Source: Opitutaceae bacterium (GTDB lineage Bacteria > Verrucomicrobiota > Verrucomicrobiia > Opitutales > Opitutaceae). Taken from it: a DNA stretch of 64,000 bases. Position 1 is the stretch's first letter. The number at the start of each line of letters is the position of its first letter. Below are positions 43,400 to 51,437 of this stretch, piece by piece. The notes beneath the pieces are model-generated. The model saw nothing but the letters and a program-made list of their open reading frames with translations. It was not told the DNA's origin and searched no databases. The stretch is taken from the NCBI GenBank assembly GCA_003151515.1, contig PLXS01000009.1:21162-85161 (forward strand), read 5' to 3'. The position numbers and the translations under genes are program-made.

Positions 43400-43729
43400 T
43401 CAGCCGAGGAATGAGCAGATGTATTGGCAAAGGCCCTTGTCGACCTCGATCCGGAAGCCGCTCTTTGCCGGGACCTCGAAGCGCGAGCCGGCTCCGTGAG
43501 CGGCGGCGGCTGCGGGGCCGTCGACGGTGACCCGGCAGGAGCCGTCGACAATCTCCATGAGCTCGGCGGCGTCGGTCTTGAAGTGGTACGAGCCCGGGCG
43601 TATGAGGCCGAGCGTCTTGCGCCCGCCGTCCGGCATGAGCAGGGTGTGGCTCACCACGTTGCCGTCGAAATAGACGTTGGCCTTAGTGTGCGCGGTGACC
43701 CCGCTGAGCTGGGTTGCAACGGGCTGCAT
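43400..43729 (-). CDS. ppnP: Pyrimidine/purine nucleoside phosphorylase (DUF1255)
   Basis: This 109-residue cupin-fold protein splits nucleosides with phosphate. Family landmarks are ANVYFDGNVVSHTLL, TLGLIRPGSYHFKTDAAELM and the terminal SGFRIEVDKGLCQYICSF. It is slightly longer than E. coli PpnP (94 residues). It is a single gene transcribed toward the AT-rich region, with its start 79 bp from the LysM gene end. Confidence 0.88.
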   Translation of the reverse strand: MQPVATQLSGVTAHTKANVYFDGNVVSHTLLMPDGGRKTLGLIRPGSYHFKTDAAELMEIVDGSCRVTVDGPAAAAAHGAGSRFEVPAKSGFRIEVDKGLCQYICSFLG

Positions 43730-43808
43730 GGGGCGGAAAGGGCGATTGTGTTAAATCGCGCCCTTTGCGCCCGCAACATGCAAATGGCGCGCCGGCGCGG
43801 GCGCGGCT

Positions 43809-44663
43809 TTAGGGAATCTTGAGGGAGCTGCCGACCGCCAGGCTCTTCTCGTCCTTCAGGATGTCGCGGTTTGCGTTGAGGATGTCCTCCCAGCGCGCGG
43901 ACGTTCCGTAGAACTTGCGGGAGATCTTGGTCAGCGTGTCGCCCTCGACGACGACGTAGGTCTTGGGCGCGGGGGCCGGAGGCGGCGGCGCGGCCTGCGG
44001 CGCCGCGGCGACCTCGGGGGCCCGGGCTGGGCGCATCGGGACGGGCTTGCCTGACGGGGAGGGCGACTGGAGGCTCAGGCGCGCGCGAAGGTCGCTGTTC
44101 TCGGCCGCGAGGCGGCTGATCTCGTCCTGGGCGTGCCTCACCTCGGAGCGCAGGGGCTCGATCTGGGAAGTGGCGGCGGCCTGGACCTGGAGCGAGGCGA
44201 CGGACGAGCGCGCGATGTCGAGCTGCTGGCCCAGGGACGCGTTGTCGGACGTCAGCTTGTCGACCGAGGCCTTGAGGGCCGCGTTCTCGTCCTGGACAAC
44301 CGTGAAGCTGCGCAGCGCGACGGCGAGCTTGTCCTGCGCGTCGGAGAGCTGGGAGGCATCGGAACCGGCGCCGGTCTGGGTCTCGGGCCTTGCGGCCTTG
44401 GCCGAGTCGAGCTGCTTCTGGAGGTCCGCCGACTGGTCCGCGCTCTTGGAAAAGGCCGCCTGGGACGCCGCGAGATCGGCCTTGAGCTTCTCCGACTCCT
44501 TCCACGCCGAGGCCAGCTCGTCCGAGAGCTGCTTGTTGTCGGCCTTCAGGCTCGCGAGCTCATCGGTGTTGGAGGCCGGCGCGGCCGGATCGGCGCCGCT
44601 AAGGTGGCCCGCCAAGGCGAGGAGGGCGACCGGGAGGAGGCCGAATCGGAATGCGCGTTTCAT
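43809..44663 (-). CDS. Secreted coiled-coil LysM protein
   Basis: This 284-residue protein has a signal peptide (FGLLPVALLALAGHLSGA). A long heptad-rich coiled coil follows (about residues 30-205, rich in Ala, Ser, Lys, Leu). Next comes a Pro/Ala linker, then a LysM domain at residues 232-284 (YVVVEGDTLTKISRKFYG, WEDILNANRDILKDEKSL). LysM binds peptidoglycan, so the protein probably spans or spaces the periplasm. This overall plan is common in Opitutaceae. The ATG at 44663 sits just before the signal peptide. Confidence 0.85.
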   Translation of the reverse strand: MKRAFRFGLLPVALLALAGHLSGADPAAPASNTDELASLKADNKQLSDELASAWKESEKLKADLAASQAAFSKSADQSADLQKQLDSAKAARPETQTGAGSDASQLSDAQDKLAVALRSFTVVQDENAALKASVDKLTSDNASLGQQLDIARSSVASLQVQAAATSQIEPLRSEVRHAQDEISRLAAENSDLRARLSLQSPSPSGKPVPMRPARAPEVAAAPQAAPPPPAPAPKTYVVVEGDTLTKISRKFYGTSARWEDILNANRDILKDEKSLAVGSSLKIP

Positions 44664-44741
44664 GGTCTCGGGTTGCTTTTGTGCAATGAAAGCGGCTTGC
44701 GCGCGGGAGACAACCCACAACTTCCGCCCGGGCGCGGGCCT

Positions 44742-45002
44742 TCAGGCCCCCGGGTTCGCCCAGTGGCGCGCCGTCCCGCCGGCGCGGTCCCAGCCCGCGC
44801 GGATCCCCCTGAGCGCGGCCCGCGTGCCCCGCGGCGCGAACGTGCGGTCCCGGCCCGCGATGCCGGAGAGCTGCCCCATGCTCTTCCAGACGCCTACGGC
44901 GAGGCCGGCCAGGGCCGCGGCGACGGGGCGGCCGCGCCCGTCGAAGAGGATGGCCCTGGAGGAGGTCGTGCCCTGGTCGAGTGCGAGGACGATGCGGGCC
45001 AT
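44742..45002 (-). pseudogene. glpK: Glycerol kinase remnant with internal deletion
   Basis: This 86-codon frame opens with the glycerol kinase N-terminus (ARIVLALDQGTTSSRAILFD, residues 2-21). After about 26 residues it jumps to the family C-terminus (LAGLAVGVWKSMGQL, then DRTFAPR and RAALRGIRAGWDRA). A normal GlpK is about 500 residues, so roughly 400 internal residues are missing while the frame stays open. The phosphate-binding loop remains, but all the rest of both FGGY domains is gone, so kinase activity is not possible. No glpF or glpD is adjacent. It is either a decaying gene or a short product kept for another reason. Confidence 0.8.
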
Positions 45003-45151
45003 GCGGTCGCGGGGGTTCGCGGGCCATCGTCGCAGGCTTGCGCCCGGCGCCCAAGCGCCGGCGGGCCGCCACAAACGGTTGACGCAACGCGCAACTCGAA
45101 TAACTGAACATGCTCGCCCGCGGGCAATCTCAGGGCATACCAAGGCACCGG

Positions 45152-45574
45152 ATGAACACCAGGCACACGATCACGGCCGTTGCCGCGCTTTGCGCGCTGG
45201 CGGCGCTTTGCGGCTGCGGGACGCTGTCGACGCCGGCTTCGCCCCAGGACACGAACAAGTTCACGGTCGGCAACACCGAGCGATTCGTCGCCCTGGACCC
45301 CGCCACCGAGGCCGCGGTCACCTGCACGGGCCTGCAGGAGCGCACGCTTGCCGACGGGAGGCTGGAGGTCGTGGCGAACGTGAAAAACCGCGGATCCCGG
45401 CCCGTGCGCCTGGGCATAGCCTGCGCGTTCGCCGACGAAAAGGGGCTGCCGGTCGGCGGCGACCCCGCGTGGAGCCCCCTTGTGATCGCGGGCGAGGGCA
45501 CGGAGGTCGTCCGGTTCGCGGCGCCCGGCGCCTCGGCGAGGAGATACCAGATCAGGGTGCGCAATGCGCGCTGA
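45152..45574 (+). CDS. YcfL-like (DUF1425) lipoprotein
   Basis: This 140-residue protein has a lipoprotein signal (TAVAALCALAALCGC, lipobox LCGC at residues 20-23). The mature part has a beta-sandwich look, with GLQERTLADGRLEVVANVKN and IRVRNAR, as in YcfL/DUF1425 proteins. These accompany LpoB in enterobacteria, but no LpoB-like gene is here. It is probably an outer-membrane lipoprotein. The ATG at 45152 is chosen because it places the signal peptide at the N-terminus. Its stop is adjacent to the end of a convergent gene. Confidence 0.75.
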   Translation: MNTRHTITAVAALCALAALCGCGTLSTPASPQDTNKFTVGNTERFVALDPATEAAVTCTGLQERTLADGRLEVVANVKNRGSRPVRLGIACAFADEKGLPVGGDPAWSPLVIAGEGTEVVRFAAPGASARRYQIRVRNAR

Positions 45575-45856
45575 TCACTTCGTAGGCGTGGGCTCGGCGG
45601 GGAAGGTGACCGTCCTCGCCGCCGCGTCGATCTCCTTCAGGGCCGCGTCCATCTTGGCCCGGTTCGCGGGGTCGTCCCTGACGACCGGCGAGCCGCCCGA
45701 GAAGTCGATCGTCTTTCCGTCCTGGATCGGCACGGGCTGCGCGGGCGCCCGATGAGCCACGCGACCATGGGACACGTACAGCCAGAGCGCCGCCGCGGTG
45801 GCGGCGGCGGTGACTGCGATCGGCGCGATGCTGCGGCGGCTCACGGGGCGAATCAT
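45575..45856 (-). CDS. Small membrane-anchored hypothetical protein
   Basis: This 93-residue protein has one N-terminal hydrophobic helix (SIAPIAVTAAATAAALWLYV) and a short soluble tail with QDGKTIDFSGGSPVVRDDPA and DAALKEIDAAARTVTFPAE. The tail is probably periplasmic. It looks like a conserved lineage-specific protein, and no known domain is recognised. It diverges from the MATE gene with a 35-bp gap. Confidence 0.68.
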   Translation of the reverse strand: MIRPVSRRSIAPIAVTAAATAAALWLYVSHGRVAHRAPAQPVPIQDGKTIDFSGGSPVVRDDPANRAKMDAALKEIDAAARTVTFPAEPTPTK

Positions 45857-45891
45857 GGGGCCCGCGCCCGCGCGCGCAACAGCACACGCAC

Positions 45892-47235
45892 ATGAACGCC
45901 GTGCTGCGCGAGGCGCGGGCGACGCTGCTGCTGGCCGTTCCCATCACGATCGGGCAGGTGAGCCAGATGCTGATGGGAGTGACCGACAGCCTCATGATAG
46001 GCAGGACGGGCACGGTCCCGCTCGCGGCGTCCTCGTTCGGCGTCGGGGTCTTCAACGTGTTCTTCATAATCGGGATCGGCCTGCTCACGCCCGTGGCCAT
46101 CTTCGCCTCGCGCTCCAGGGGCGAGGGCCGCCACAACGAGGCCGGCGAGTACATGAGGCACGGCCTGTTCATCGCCCTGGTGACGGGGATCGTCGAATTC
46201 GGGCTCGTCATCCTCATGAGCAGGCACCTCGCGTGGTTCCGCCAGCCGCCGGAGGTCCTGGCGACCGTGAACCCCTTCTTCATCCTGCTGGGCGCCTCGA
46301 TCTTCCCCCTGCTCGCCTACCTGGCCCTTCGCCAGTTCGCCGAGTCCATGGGCAGGCCGTGGGTGCCCATGCTCGTCATGCTCTGCGGCGTGGGCCTGAA
46401 CGCGCTCCTGAACTGGATATTCATCTACGGGCACCTGGGCGTGCCGGCGCTCGGGCTCACGGGCGCAGGGATCTCCACGTTCATTTCCCGGACCCTGGGC
46501 TCGCTCGTCATCTTCGCGTGGCTGTGCCTCGACCCGGCGATGCGCGAGGCCTGGCCGCGCCGCTGGCTGGCGCCGGTCTCCTGGCCGCGGCTGCGGCGCA
46601 TGCTGGGCATCGGGCTGCCGACCTCGGGCAGCCTCCTCTTCGAGGGCGGGGCGTTCGCGGCGGCGACCGTCATGATGGGCTGGCTGGGCGCGGCGCCGCT
46701 CGCGGCGCACCAGATAGCGATCTCGTGCGCGGCGCTCACGTTCATGGTGGCCCTGGGCCTGTCCATGTCGGTCGGGATGCGCATGAGCGCCGCCGTGGGC
46801 TCGGGCGACCACGGCAGCCTGCGGCCCATATGGATCGGCGGGGTGCTGATGGGGCTCGCCATGTCGGTCACGGTGACGTTCGTGTTCCTCGGCTTCGGCC
46901 ACGCCATCGCGTCCTGCTTCATCCGCGACGCGGGGGTCGTGTCGATCGCGACCGTCCTGCTCGTCGTCGCGGCCGTCTTCCAGATCTTCGACTGCAGCCA
47001 GGTGATAAACTCCGCGGCGCTTCGGGCCCTGACCGACGTCAAGGTGCCGGCTGCGATCACGTTCGTCGCCTACTGGCTGGTCGCGCTTCCCGTTGGCTAC
47101 CTGCTCGGGATTCTGGGGCCCTTCGGCCCGGCGGGGATCTGGAGCGGCCTGGCGGGCGGCCTCGCCGTCGCCGCGGTGCTGCTGGGAATCCGGCTCCACG
47201 GCCTTACGCGCCCGGGGACGGTCCACCGCTCCTAG
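45892..47235 (+). CDS. MATE family efflux transporter
   Basis: This 447-residue protein has twelve membrane helices in two similar halves. NorM-type landmarks are GQVSQMLMGVTDSLMIGRTG near residue 20, PLAASSFGVGVFNVFF, LPTSGSLLFEGGAFAAATVMMG opening the second half and AAHQIAISCAALTFM. The family exports cationic drugs or metabolites using Na+ or H+ gradients. The start ATG at 45892 is followed by MNAVLREARATLLLAVP. It is convergent with the cystathionine synthase gene. Confidence 0.9.
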   Translation: MNAVLREARATLLLAVPITIGQVSQMLMGVTDSLMIGRTGTVPLAASSFGVGVFNVFFIIGIGLLTPVAIFASRSRGEGRHNEAGEYMRHGLFIALVTGIVEFGLVILMSRHLAWFRQPPEVLATVNPFFILLGASIFPLLAYLALRQFAESMGRPWVPMLVMLCGVGLNALLNWIFIYGHLGVPALGLTGAGISTFISRTLGSLVIFAWLCLDPAMREAWPRRWLAPVSWPRLRRMLGIGLPTSGSLLFEGGAFAAATVMMGWLGAAPLAAHQIAISCAALTFMVALGLSMSVGMRMSAAVGSGDHGSLRPIWIGGVLMGLAMSVTVTFVFLGFGHAIASCFIRDAGVVSIATVLLVVAAVFQIFDCSQVINSAALRALTDVKVPAAITFVAYWLVALPVGYLLGILGPFGPAGIWSGLAGGLAVAAVLLGIRLHGLTRPGTVHRS

Positions 47236-47250
47236 GCGCCGGCCGCTCCC

Positions 47251-48759
47251 CTAGGAAAGCGCCTCGGCGAGCGCGCCGATTATCTCGTCCACGGGCTCCG
47301 TGCCGACGCTCAGGCGCAGCAGCTCGGGGTCGATGCCGTTCACCCGCAGCTGGGCCCGGCCCGCCTCGCTCGTCACCAGGTCGTAGTGGGCCAGGTACAT
47401 GAAGGGGCAGATGAGGGTCGTGCTCATGCCGAAGCTCGGGCCCTTCGGGAGGCGGAGGCGGTCGTAGAAGTGCGCGAGGGGCCCGCGCAGCGTGAAGGAG
47501 ATGATCCCCCCCGTCGCGCCCGGCGAGCGCGCGACGCGCAGGTAGGCCGCGCCCGACGGGGGCCCGAGCGCCCAGTGGACCGTGCGCACCGCGGGATGGG
47601 ACGAGAGGAACGCGGCGACCCTGGGCGTGCCCTCCTCGATCCGCGCCAGGACCTCCGCGGTCTTGCCGATCTGGGCCGCGAGCCGCGCCAGATCGCGGCC
47701 GTAGGGGGCCTCGATGGCCGCCGCGGCGGCGGTGCGAAGGAAGCCGGCGTCCGGCCCGGCGGGGTTGACGGCGAGGAGCCCGGCGACGATGTCGCCGTCG
47801 CTGCCCGTGTACTTGGTGAGGCTTGTGGCGACCAGGTCGGCGTGGGCGAGGCAGTCGACGCTGAACGCCGACACGAGGGAGGGGTCGAGGACCAGCCTCG
47901 CGCCGTGCGCGCGGCACAGGGCGTTCAGCGCCTCGACGTCCGGCGTCTGAACGAGCGGGTTCGTGGGGATCTCCGCCACCACCCCGGCGATCCCGGGGCC
48001 GCGCTCCTCAAGGACGCGCCGCAGCGCCGCCAGGTCCACGACGTCGGCGACGTGGATGTAGTCCGACGCCGAGGCGGTGAACTTGCGCAGGATGGCGATC
48101 GTGTCGAGGTAGAGCCAGCCGAGCTGCACCCAAGCGGTGCGCCCGCGCGGCGCCTGCAGAGCCGAGATCGCCCGGAACGCGGCGTGGACGGCGTTCATCC
48201 CGCAGTTGGCTAGCAGGAGGTCCCGGGCGGCGGCGCCCCCGAACAGGGGAGCCAGGACCCGGCGGACCTCCGAGGCCGCGTCGCCCGCGAACGACTCCTC
48301 CTCGGCGGGGACCGGCCCCAGGCCGAGCGCGAAGAGGCGGTCCTCGGCCTCGCGCGAGGAGATGAAGCCGCCGACGTTCTGCAGGTACTGCTTGGCGAGC
48401 TGGAACGCGGCCGCCGACTCGGGGTGCGAGACGCCCCAGACGCCGTCGCTCTCGAAGGGCGCCGCGTCGGCGGCGCCCGCAAGGCGCATGTGCGCGAGGA
48501 GGGTCCCCGCCATCGCGCGCGACGACGCGAGCCAGAGCGTGCGGGCGCGAAGCCCGCGGCGGGCCGCCAGCTCGGAGGTCAGCCGCCGGGCGAGGGGGTG
48601 GACGACGAACCTGGGGTAGCCGGCCTCGAGGAGCCCCATCACCGCCGGATCCTTCTCCTCGTATCCGCGTACCGCGGCCATGGTGGGCAGGCTGCACGAC
48701 ACCGCGTGCGGCCGGTCGGGTATGGACTCCCCCAGGGGGATGTGCGAGAAGGCCTGCAT
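47251..48759 (-). CDS. Cystathionine gamma-synthase-like PLP enzyme (STR2-type)
   Basis: This 502-residue Cys/Met-metabolism PLP enzyme is longer than the usual 390 residues. The N-terminal 100 residues include PHAVSCSLPTMAAVRGYEE and AGYPRFVVHPLARRL, the arrangement of fungal STR2/Met-3 cystathionine gamma-synthases. The PLP lysine lies in ATSLTKYTGSDGDIVAGL, and LLANCGMNAVHAAFRAI and EIPTNPLVQTPDV complete the fold. It would join O-acyl-homoserine, the MetX product, to cysteine to give cystathionine. The ATG at 48759 is used. A direct sulfhydrylase role is an alternative. Confidence 0.83.
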   Translation of the reverse strand: MQAFSHIPLGESIPDRPHAVSCSLPTMAAVRGYEEKDPAVMGLLEAGYPRFVVHPLARRLTSELAARRGLRARTLWLASSRAMAGTLLAHMRLAGAADAAPFESDGVWGVSHPESAAAFQLAKQYLQNVGGFISSREAEDRLFALGLGPVPAEEESFAGDAASEVRRVLAPLFGGAAARDLLLANCGMNAVHAAFRAISALQAPRGRTAWVQLGWLYLDTIAILRKFTASASDYIHVADVVDLAALRRVLEERGPGIAGVVAEIPTNPLVQTPDVEALNALCRAHGARLVLDPSLVSAFSVDCLAHADLVATSLTKYTGSDGDIVAGLLAVNPAGPDAGFLRTAAAAAIEAPYGRDLARLAAQIGKTAEVLARIEEGTPRVAAFLSSHPAVRTVHWALGPPSGAAYLRVARSPGATGGIISFTLRGPLAHFYDRLRLPKGPSFGMSTTLICPFMYLAHYDLVTSEAGRAQLRVNGIDPELLRLSVGTEPVDEIIGALAEALS

Positions 48760-48932
48760 TGGCGGGGAAGAGTCTCTGCCTGGGCGCGGCCATGGCAACC
48801 GGAAGGTGTCGGGATGCGTGTCATCGCCGCTGGGGGCCGCAAATCGGCTTCTTTTCGCGCGGCCCATCCGCTAGGGATTGCCCGGATGAGAAAGTTCAAC
48901 GGCCCAACCGCCCGCCGGGCGGCCCACGACGC

Positions 48933-49694
48933 TTGAAGATCGTCTCCTGGAACGTCAACGGGGTGAGGGCCGCGCTGCGCAAGGGGCTACTCGGATTTCT
49001 GGAGGAGAGCGACGCCGACGTCTTCTGCCTGCAGGAGACCAAGGCCCACCCGGGCGACGTCGCGCACGTGAAGTGGCCGCGCGGCCTCGAGGCCCACTGG
49101 AACAGCGCCCAGAGGAAGGGCTACAGCGGGACCGCCGTCCTCACCCGCGTGCGGCCGATCGGCACCGCGTGCGGGATCGGCCGGGCCATGCACGACCGGG
49201 AGGGCAGGGTGCTCGCCCTGGAGTTTCCCGACTTCTGGCTCGTGAACGTCTACCAGCCCAACTCCCAGCGCGGGCTCACGCGCCTGGACTACCGCGTGGG
49301 CCGGTGGGACCCCGCCTTGAGGGCGTACCTGAGGCGGCTCCAGGCCGGGGGCAAGGCCGCCGTGTTCTGCGGCGATTTGAACGTCGCGCACAAGGAGATA
49401 GACCTTGCGAACCCGAAGACCAACCGCAGGAACGCCGGGTTCACCGACGAGGAGCGCGCCTCGTTCTCAAGGCTGCTGGACTGCGGGTTCGTGGACACGT
49501 TCCGCGAGTTCGAGAAGGGGCCGGGCCACTACACCTGGTGGAGCCAGATGGGCGACTGCAGGGCACGCAACATCGGGTGGAGGGTCGACTACTTCGTCGC
49601 GGCGCAGGCGCTTCGGGCGGCGCTTCGGCGCGCATGGATAAGTCCCGGGGTCATGGGCAGCGACCACTGCCCGGTCGGGCTGGAGATCGGCTGA
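48933..49694 (+). CDS. xth: Exodeoxyribonuclease III
   Basis: This 253-residue AP endonuclease of the ExoA/Xth family repairs abasic sites. It begins MKIVSWNVNGVRAALRKGL from a TTG at 48933. Catalytic signatures are DVFCLQETKAHPGD (metal Glu), FCGDLNVAHKEIDLANPK (Asp, Asn), YTWWSQMGDCRARNIGWR and the terminal GSDHCPVGLEI with the catalytic Asp-His. No ATG is in frame near the conserved N-terminus, so the TTG start is supported by homology. Confidence 0.93.
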   Translation: MKIVSWNVNGVRAALRKGLLGFLEESDADVFCLQETKAHPGDVAHVKWPRGLEAHWNSAQRKGYSGTAVLTRVRPIGTACGIGRAMHDREGRVLALEFPDFWLVNVYQPNSQRGLTRLDYRVGRWDPALRAYLRRLQAGGKAAVFCGDLNVAHKEIDLANPKTNRRNAGFTDEERASFSRLLDCGFVDTFREFEKGPGHYTWWSQMGDCRARNIGWRVDYFVAAQALRAALRRAWISPGVMGSDHCPVGLEIG

Positions 49695-49794
49695 CCCCGG
49701 GGGGCGCCATTTATCGGATGGCCACGCGCGTGGCCGCCCGCTTGATTACCGAGGTGAAACCAAGCCAGAATCCCGTCCGGGCGGGCACCCGCCC

Positions 49795-50295
49795 GTGAGC
49801 GACCTGAAGGCACTCATGCTCGCGAGCCCTCGCCGCACCCTCGCGGTCGCGGAGAGCCTGACATGCGGGCGACTCCAGGCGAGGATCGGCTCCGTCTCCG
49901 GGGCCTCGGAGTTCTTCTTGGGCGGGATCACGGCGTACTCGCTCGAGGAGAAGGTCCGCCACCTCGGCGTCGACCGCGCGGAGGCGACCGCCGTGAACAG
50001 CGTCTCGGCCCGCGTCGCGGAGCAGATGGCGCGCGGGGCATGCGTGCTCTTCGGCAGCGACGCCGGGATCGGCACCACGGGCTACTCCGAGCCGTCGACC
50101 GCGTGGCACGTCGACGAGCCGTATGCCTGGTGGGGCCTGGCGCTGCGCCAGCCCGGCGGGGACTACGCGGTGCACCACGGCCGGGTCGACCTGGCAGGAC
50201 TGGCCCGGGTAGACGCGCAGGAGCGGGCGGCCGCGGCCGCCCTGGACGGGCTTGTCAGCTGGCTCAGGGAGAGAGCCGCTGGACGTAGGACATGA
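49795..50295 (+). CDS. pncC: CinA C-terminal domain protein (NMN amidohydrolase PncC)
   Basis: This 166-residue stand-alone CinA C-terminal domain has TLAVAESLTCGRLQARIGSVSG with the catalytic Ser-Thr-Cys region, FFLGGITAYSLEEKVRHLGV and IGTTGYSEP. PncC deamidates nicotinamide mononucleotide to nicotinate mononucleotide in pyridine nucleotide salvage. The TGYSEP variant replaces the more usual TGIAGP, so activity is likely but not certain. It starts at a GTG (49795) and overlaps the convergent SYLF gene by 32 bp. Confidence 0.82.
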   Translation: MSDLKALMLASPRRTLAVAESLTCGRLQARIGSVSGASEFFLGGITAYSLEEKVRHLGVDRAEATAVNSVSARVAEQMARGACVLFGSDAGIGTTGYSEPSTAWHVDEPYAWWGLALRQPGGDYAVHHGRVDLAGLARVDAQERAAAAALDGLVSWLRERAAGRRT

Positions 50296-50950
50296 GCGGC
50301 TGGACCTCCTGCGGCGGCGTGACCCAGTCGCTGTAAAGGAGCTCGGGCAACGTGTTCCTCGTGTTGTAGAGCGTGAAGTTGGCGGGGTCGTTGCGCTGGA
50401 CGTGCCCGGCCTTGACGGTGGCGCCGGCGAGGAGGCCGACGGACCTCGAGTAGACGAGGACCGGGGCGATGAACACCTTCTCGGCGTAATCCTCGTACTC
50501 CGCCGATTTCGGTCCCGCCACGGCCTTGGCGTCCACGCCGATGTTGAACCGGTTCGCGAATAGCAGGCGCGTGGTGGCGTCGTCGGTGATGATGACCACG
50601 GTCTCGACCGTATCCGCGCCGACCTGCAGCCCGAGGCTCGCCTCGCTGGCGTCGATCAGCACGGGAACGCTCCAGTGCCCGTCGGGCTTCTTGGCCATCA
50701 GGACCCCGTAGCCGCCCTTGACCCCGATCAGGAGCCCGGCCTTGAACTGGCTCAGGATCATGACGGCGCGGGCCTTGTGCCACACGCCGGGGGGGATTGC
50801 GGTCTGGGAGCTGGCCATGAACTCCCGGAGGACCGCCTCGCACGTCTCGACGCGCGTGACGAGTTCGGAGCGCGCCGTGTGGGAATCGTCGGCGCGCACC
50901 CAGGCGGCGCCGAGGCACCCGATCAGGCAGAAAGTGAGCAGTTTCTTCAT
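50264..50950 (-). CDS. Secreted SYLF/YSC84-domain lipid-binding protein
   Basis: This 228-residue protein has a signal peptide (FCLIGCLGAAWVRA). The rest is a SYLF domain: FMASSQTAIPPGVWHKARAV, IGVKGGYGVLMAKK, DASEASLGLQVGADTVET and LLAGATVKAG. SYLF domains bind phosphoinositides in eukaryotes. The bacterial proteins are periplasmic and of unknown role. The ATG start at 50950 is clear. A 116-bp gap without a gene separates it from the zincin gene. Confidence 0.9.
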   Translation of the reverse strand: MKKLLTFCLIGCLGAAWVRADDSHTARSELVTRVETCEAVLREFMASSQTAIPPGVWHKARAVMILSQFKAGLLIGVKGGYGVLMAKKPDGHWSVPVLIDASEASLGLQVGADTVETVVIITDDATTRLLFANRFNIGVDAKAVAGPKSAEYEDYAEKVFIAPVLVYSRSVGLLAGATVKAGHVQRNDPANFTLYNTRNTLPELLYSDWVTPPQEVQPLMSYVQRLSP

Positions 50951-51065
50951 GGCTTGTGTCCTATGTGTGGGATTCGCCGGCGCATGGCGCCGACTCGATG
51001 GTTAAAGCAGGACCGCGGGGGATTGGAAAGCGCGGATTGGAGTCGGTTCCCCCCGACCGGGCGCC

Positions 51066-51437
51066 TCACTCGAGCCCGCGCTCGGCCACCTGGTCCTCGT
51101 CCCAGCCGAGGTAGTGGCCGAGCTCGTGCAGGTAGGTGAGGCGCACCTCCTCCCTGTAGGCCTCGACATCCTCCTCGGCGAAATCCCACAGGTTGGCCGT
51201 GTAGAGGAAGATCCGCGGCGGCTCGAGGGCGCCGCCCGAGAGCTCGGTTCCGACGGGGCTGCCCGTGAAAAGCCCCAGCAGGTCCGGCTCGAACCCCTCG
51301 GCGAGGATGGCCGCGTCCGGCGACGGCTCGAGGCGCACCGGCACGGCCCGGGCCGCCTTGCGCACGTCGGGCGGCAGCTCGCGCTGCGCGGCGGCGACGA
51401 CCTCGGAGGCGATGCGAACGAGCCGGGATTCCTTCAT
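51066..51437 (-). CDS. Zincin-like metallopeptidase family protein (PF06262 type)
   Basis: This 123-residue protein has LTYLHELGHYLGWDEDQVAERGL at its C-terminus, which gives the HExxH zinc motif plus the downstream Asp/Glu ligand of the Zincin_1 family. PRIFLYTANLWDF is the conserved preceding strand. Function of the family is unknown. The ATG at 51437 overlaps the 3' end of the ABC exporter gene (stop at 51434), so it is the last gene of a three-gene minus-strand operon. Confidence 0.85.
   Translation of the reverse strand: MKESRLVRIASEVVAAAQRELPPDVRKAARAVPVRLEPSPDAAILAEGFEPDLLGLFTGSPVGTELSGGALEPPRIFLYTANLWDFAEEDVEAYREEVRLTYLHELGHYLGWDEDQVAERGLE

Noticed and set aside
43179..43430. 83-codon minus-strand frame in the AT-rich gap
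   Set aside because: It overlaps the ppnP 3' end in another frame, no ribosome-binding site or family resemblance is seen, and the product looks random.
48770..48840. SAM-riboswitch-like GGCAACCGGAAGGTG on the plus strand near the cystathionine synthase start
   Set aside because: It lies on the strand opposite the methionine gene and the other conserved SAM-I helices are missing.
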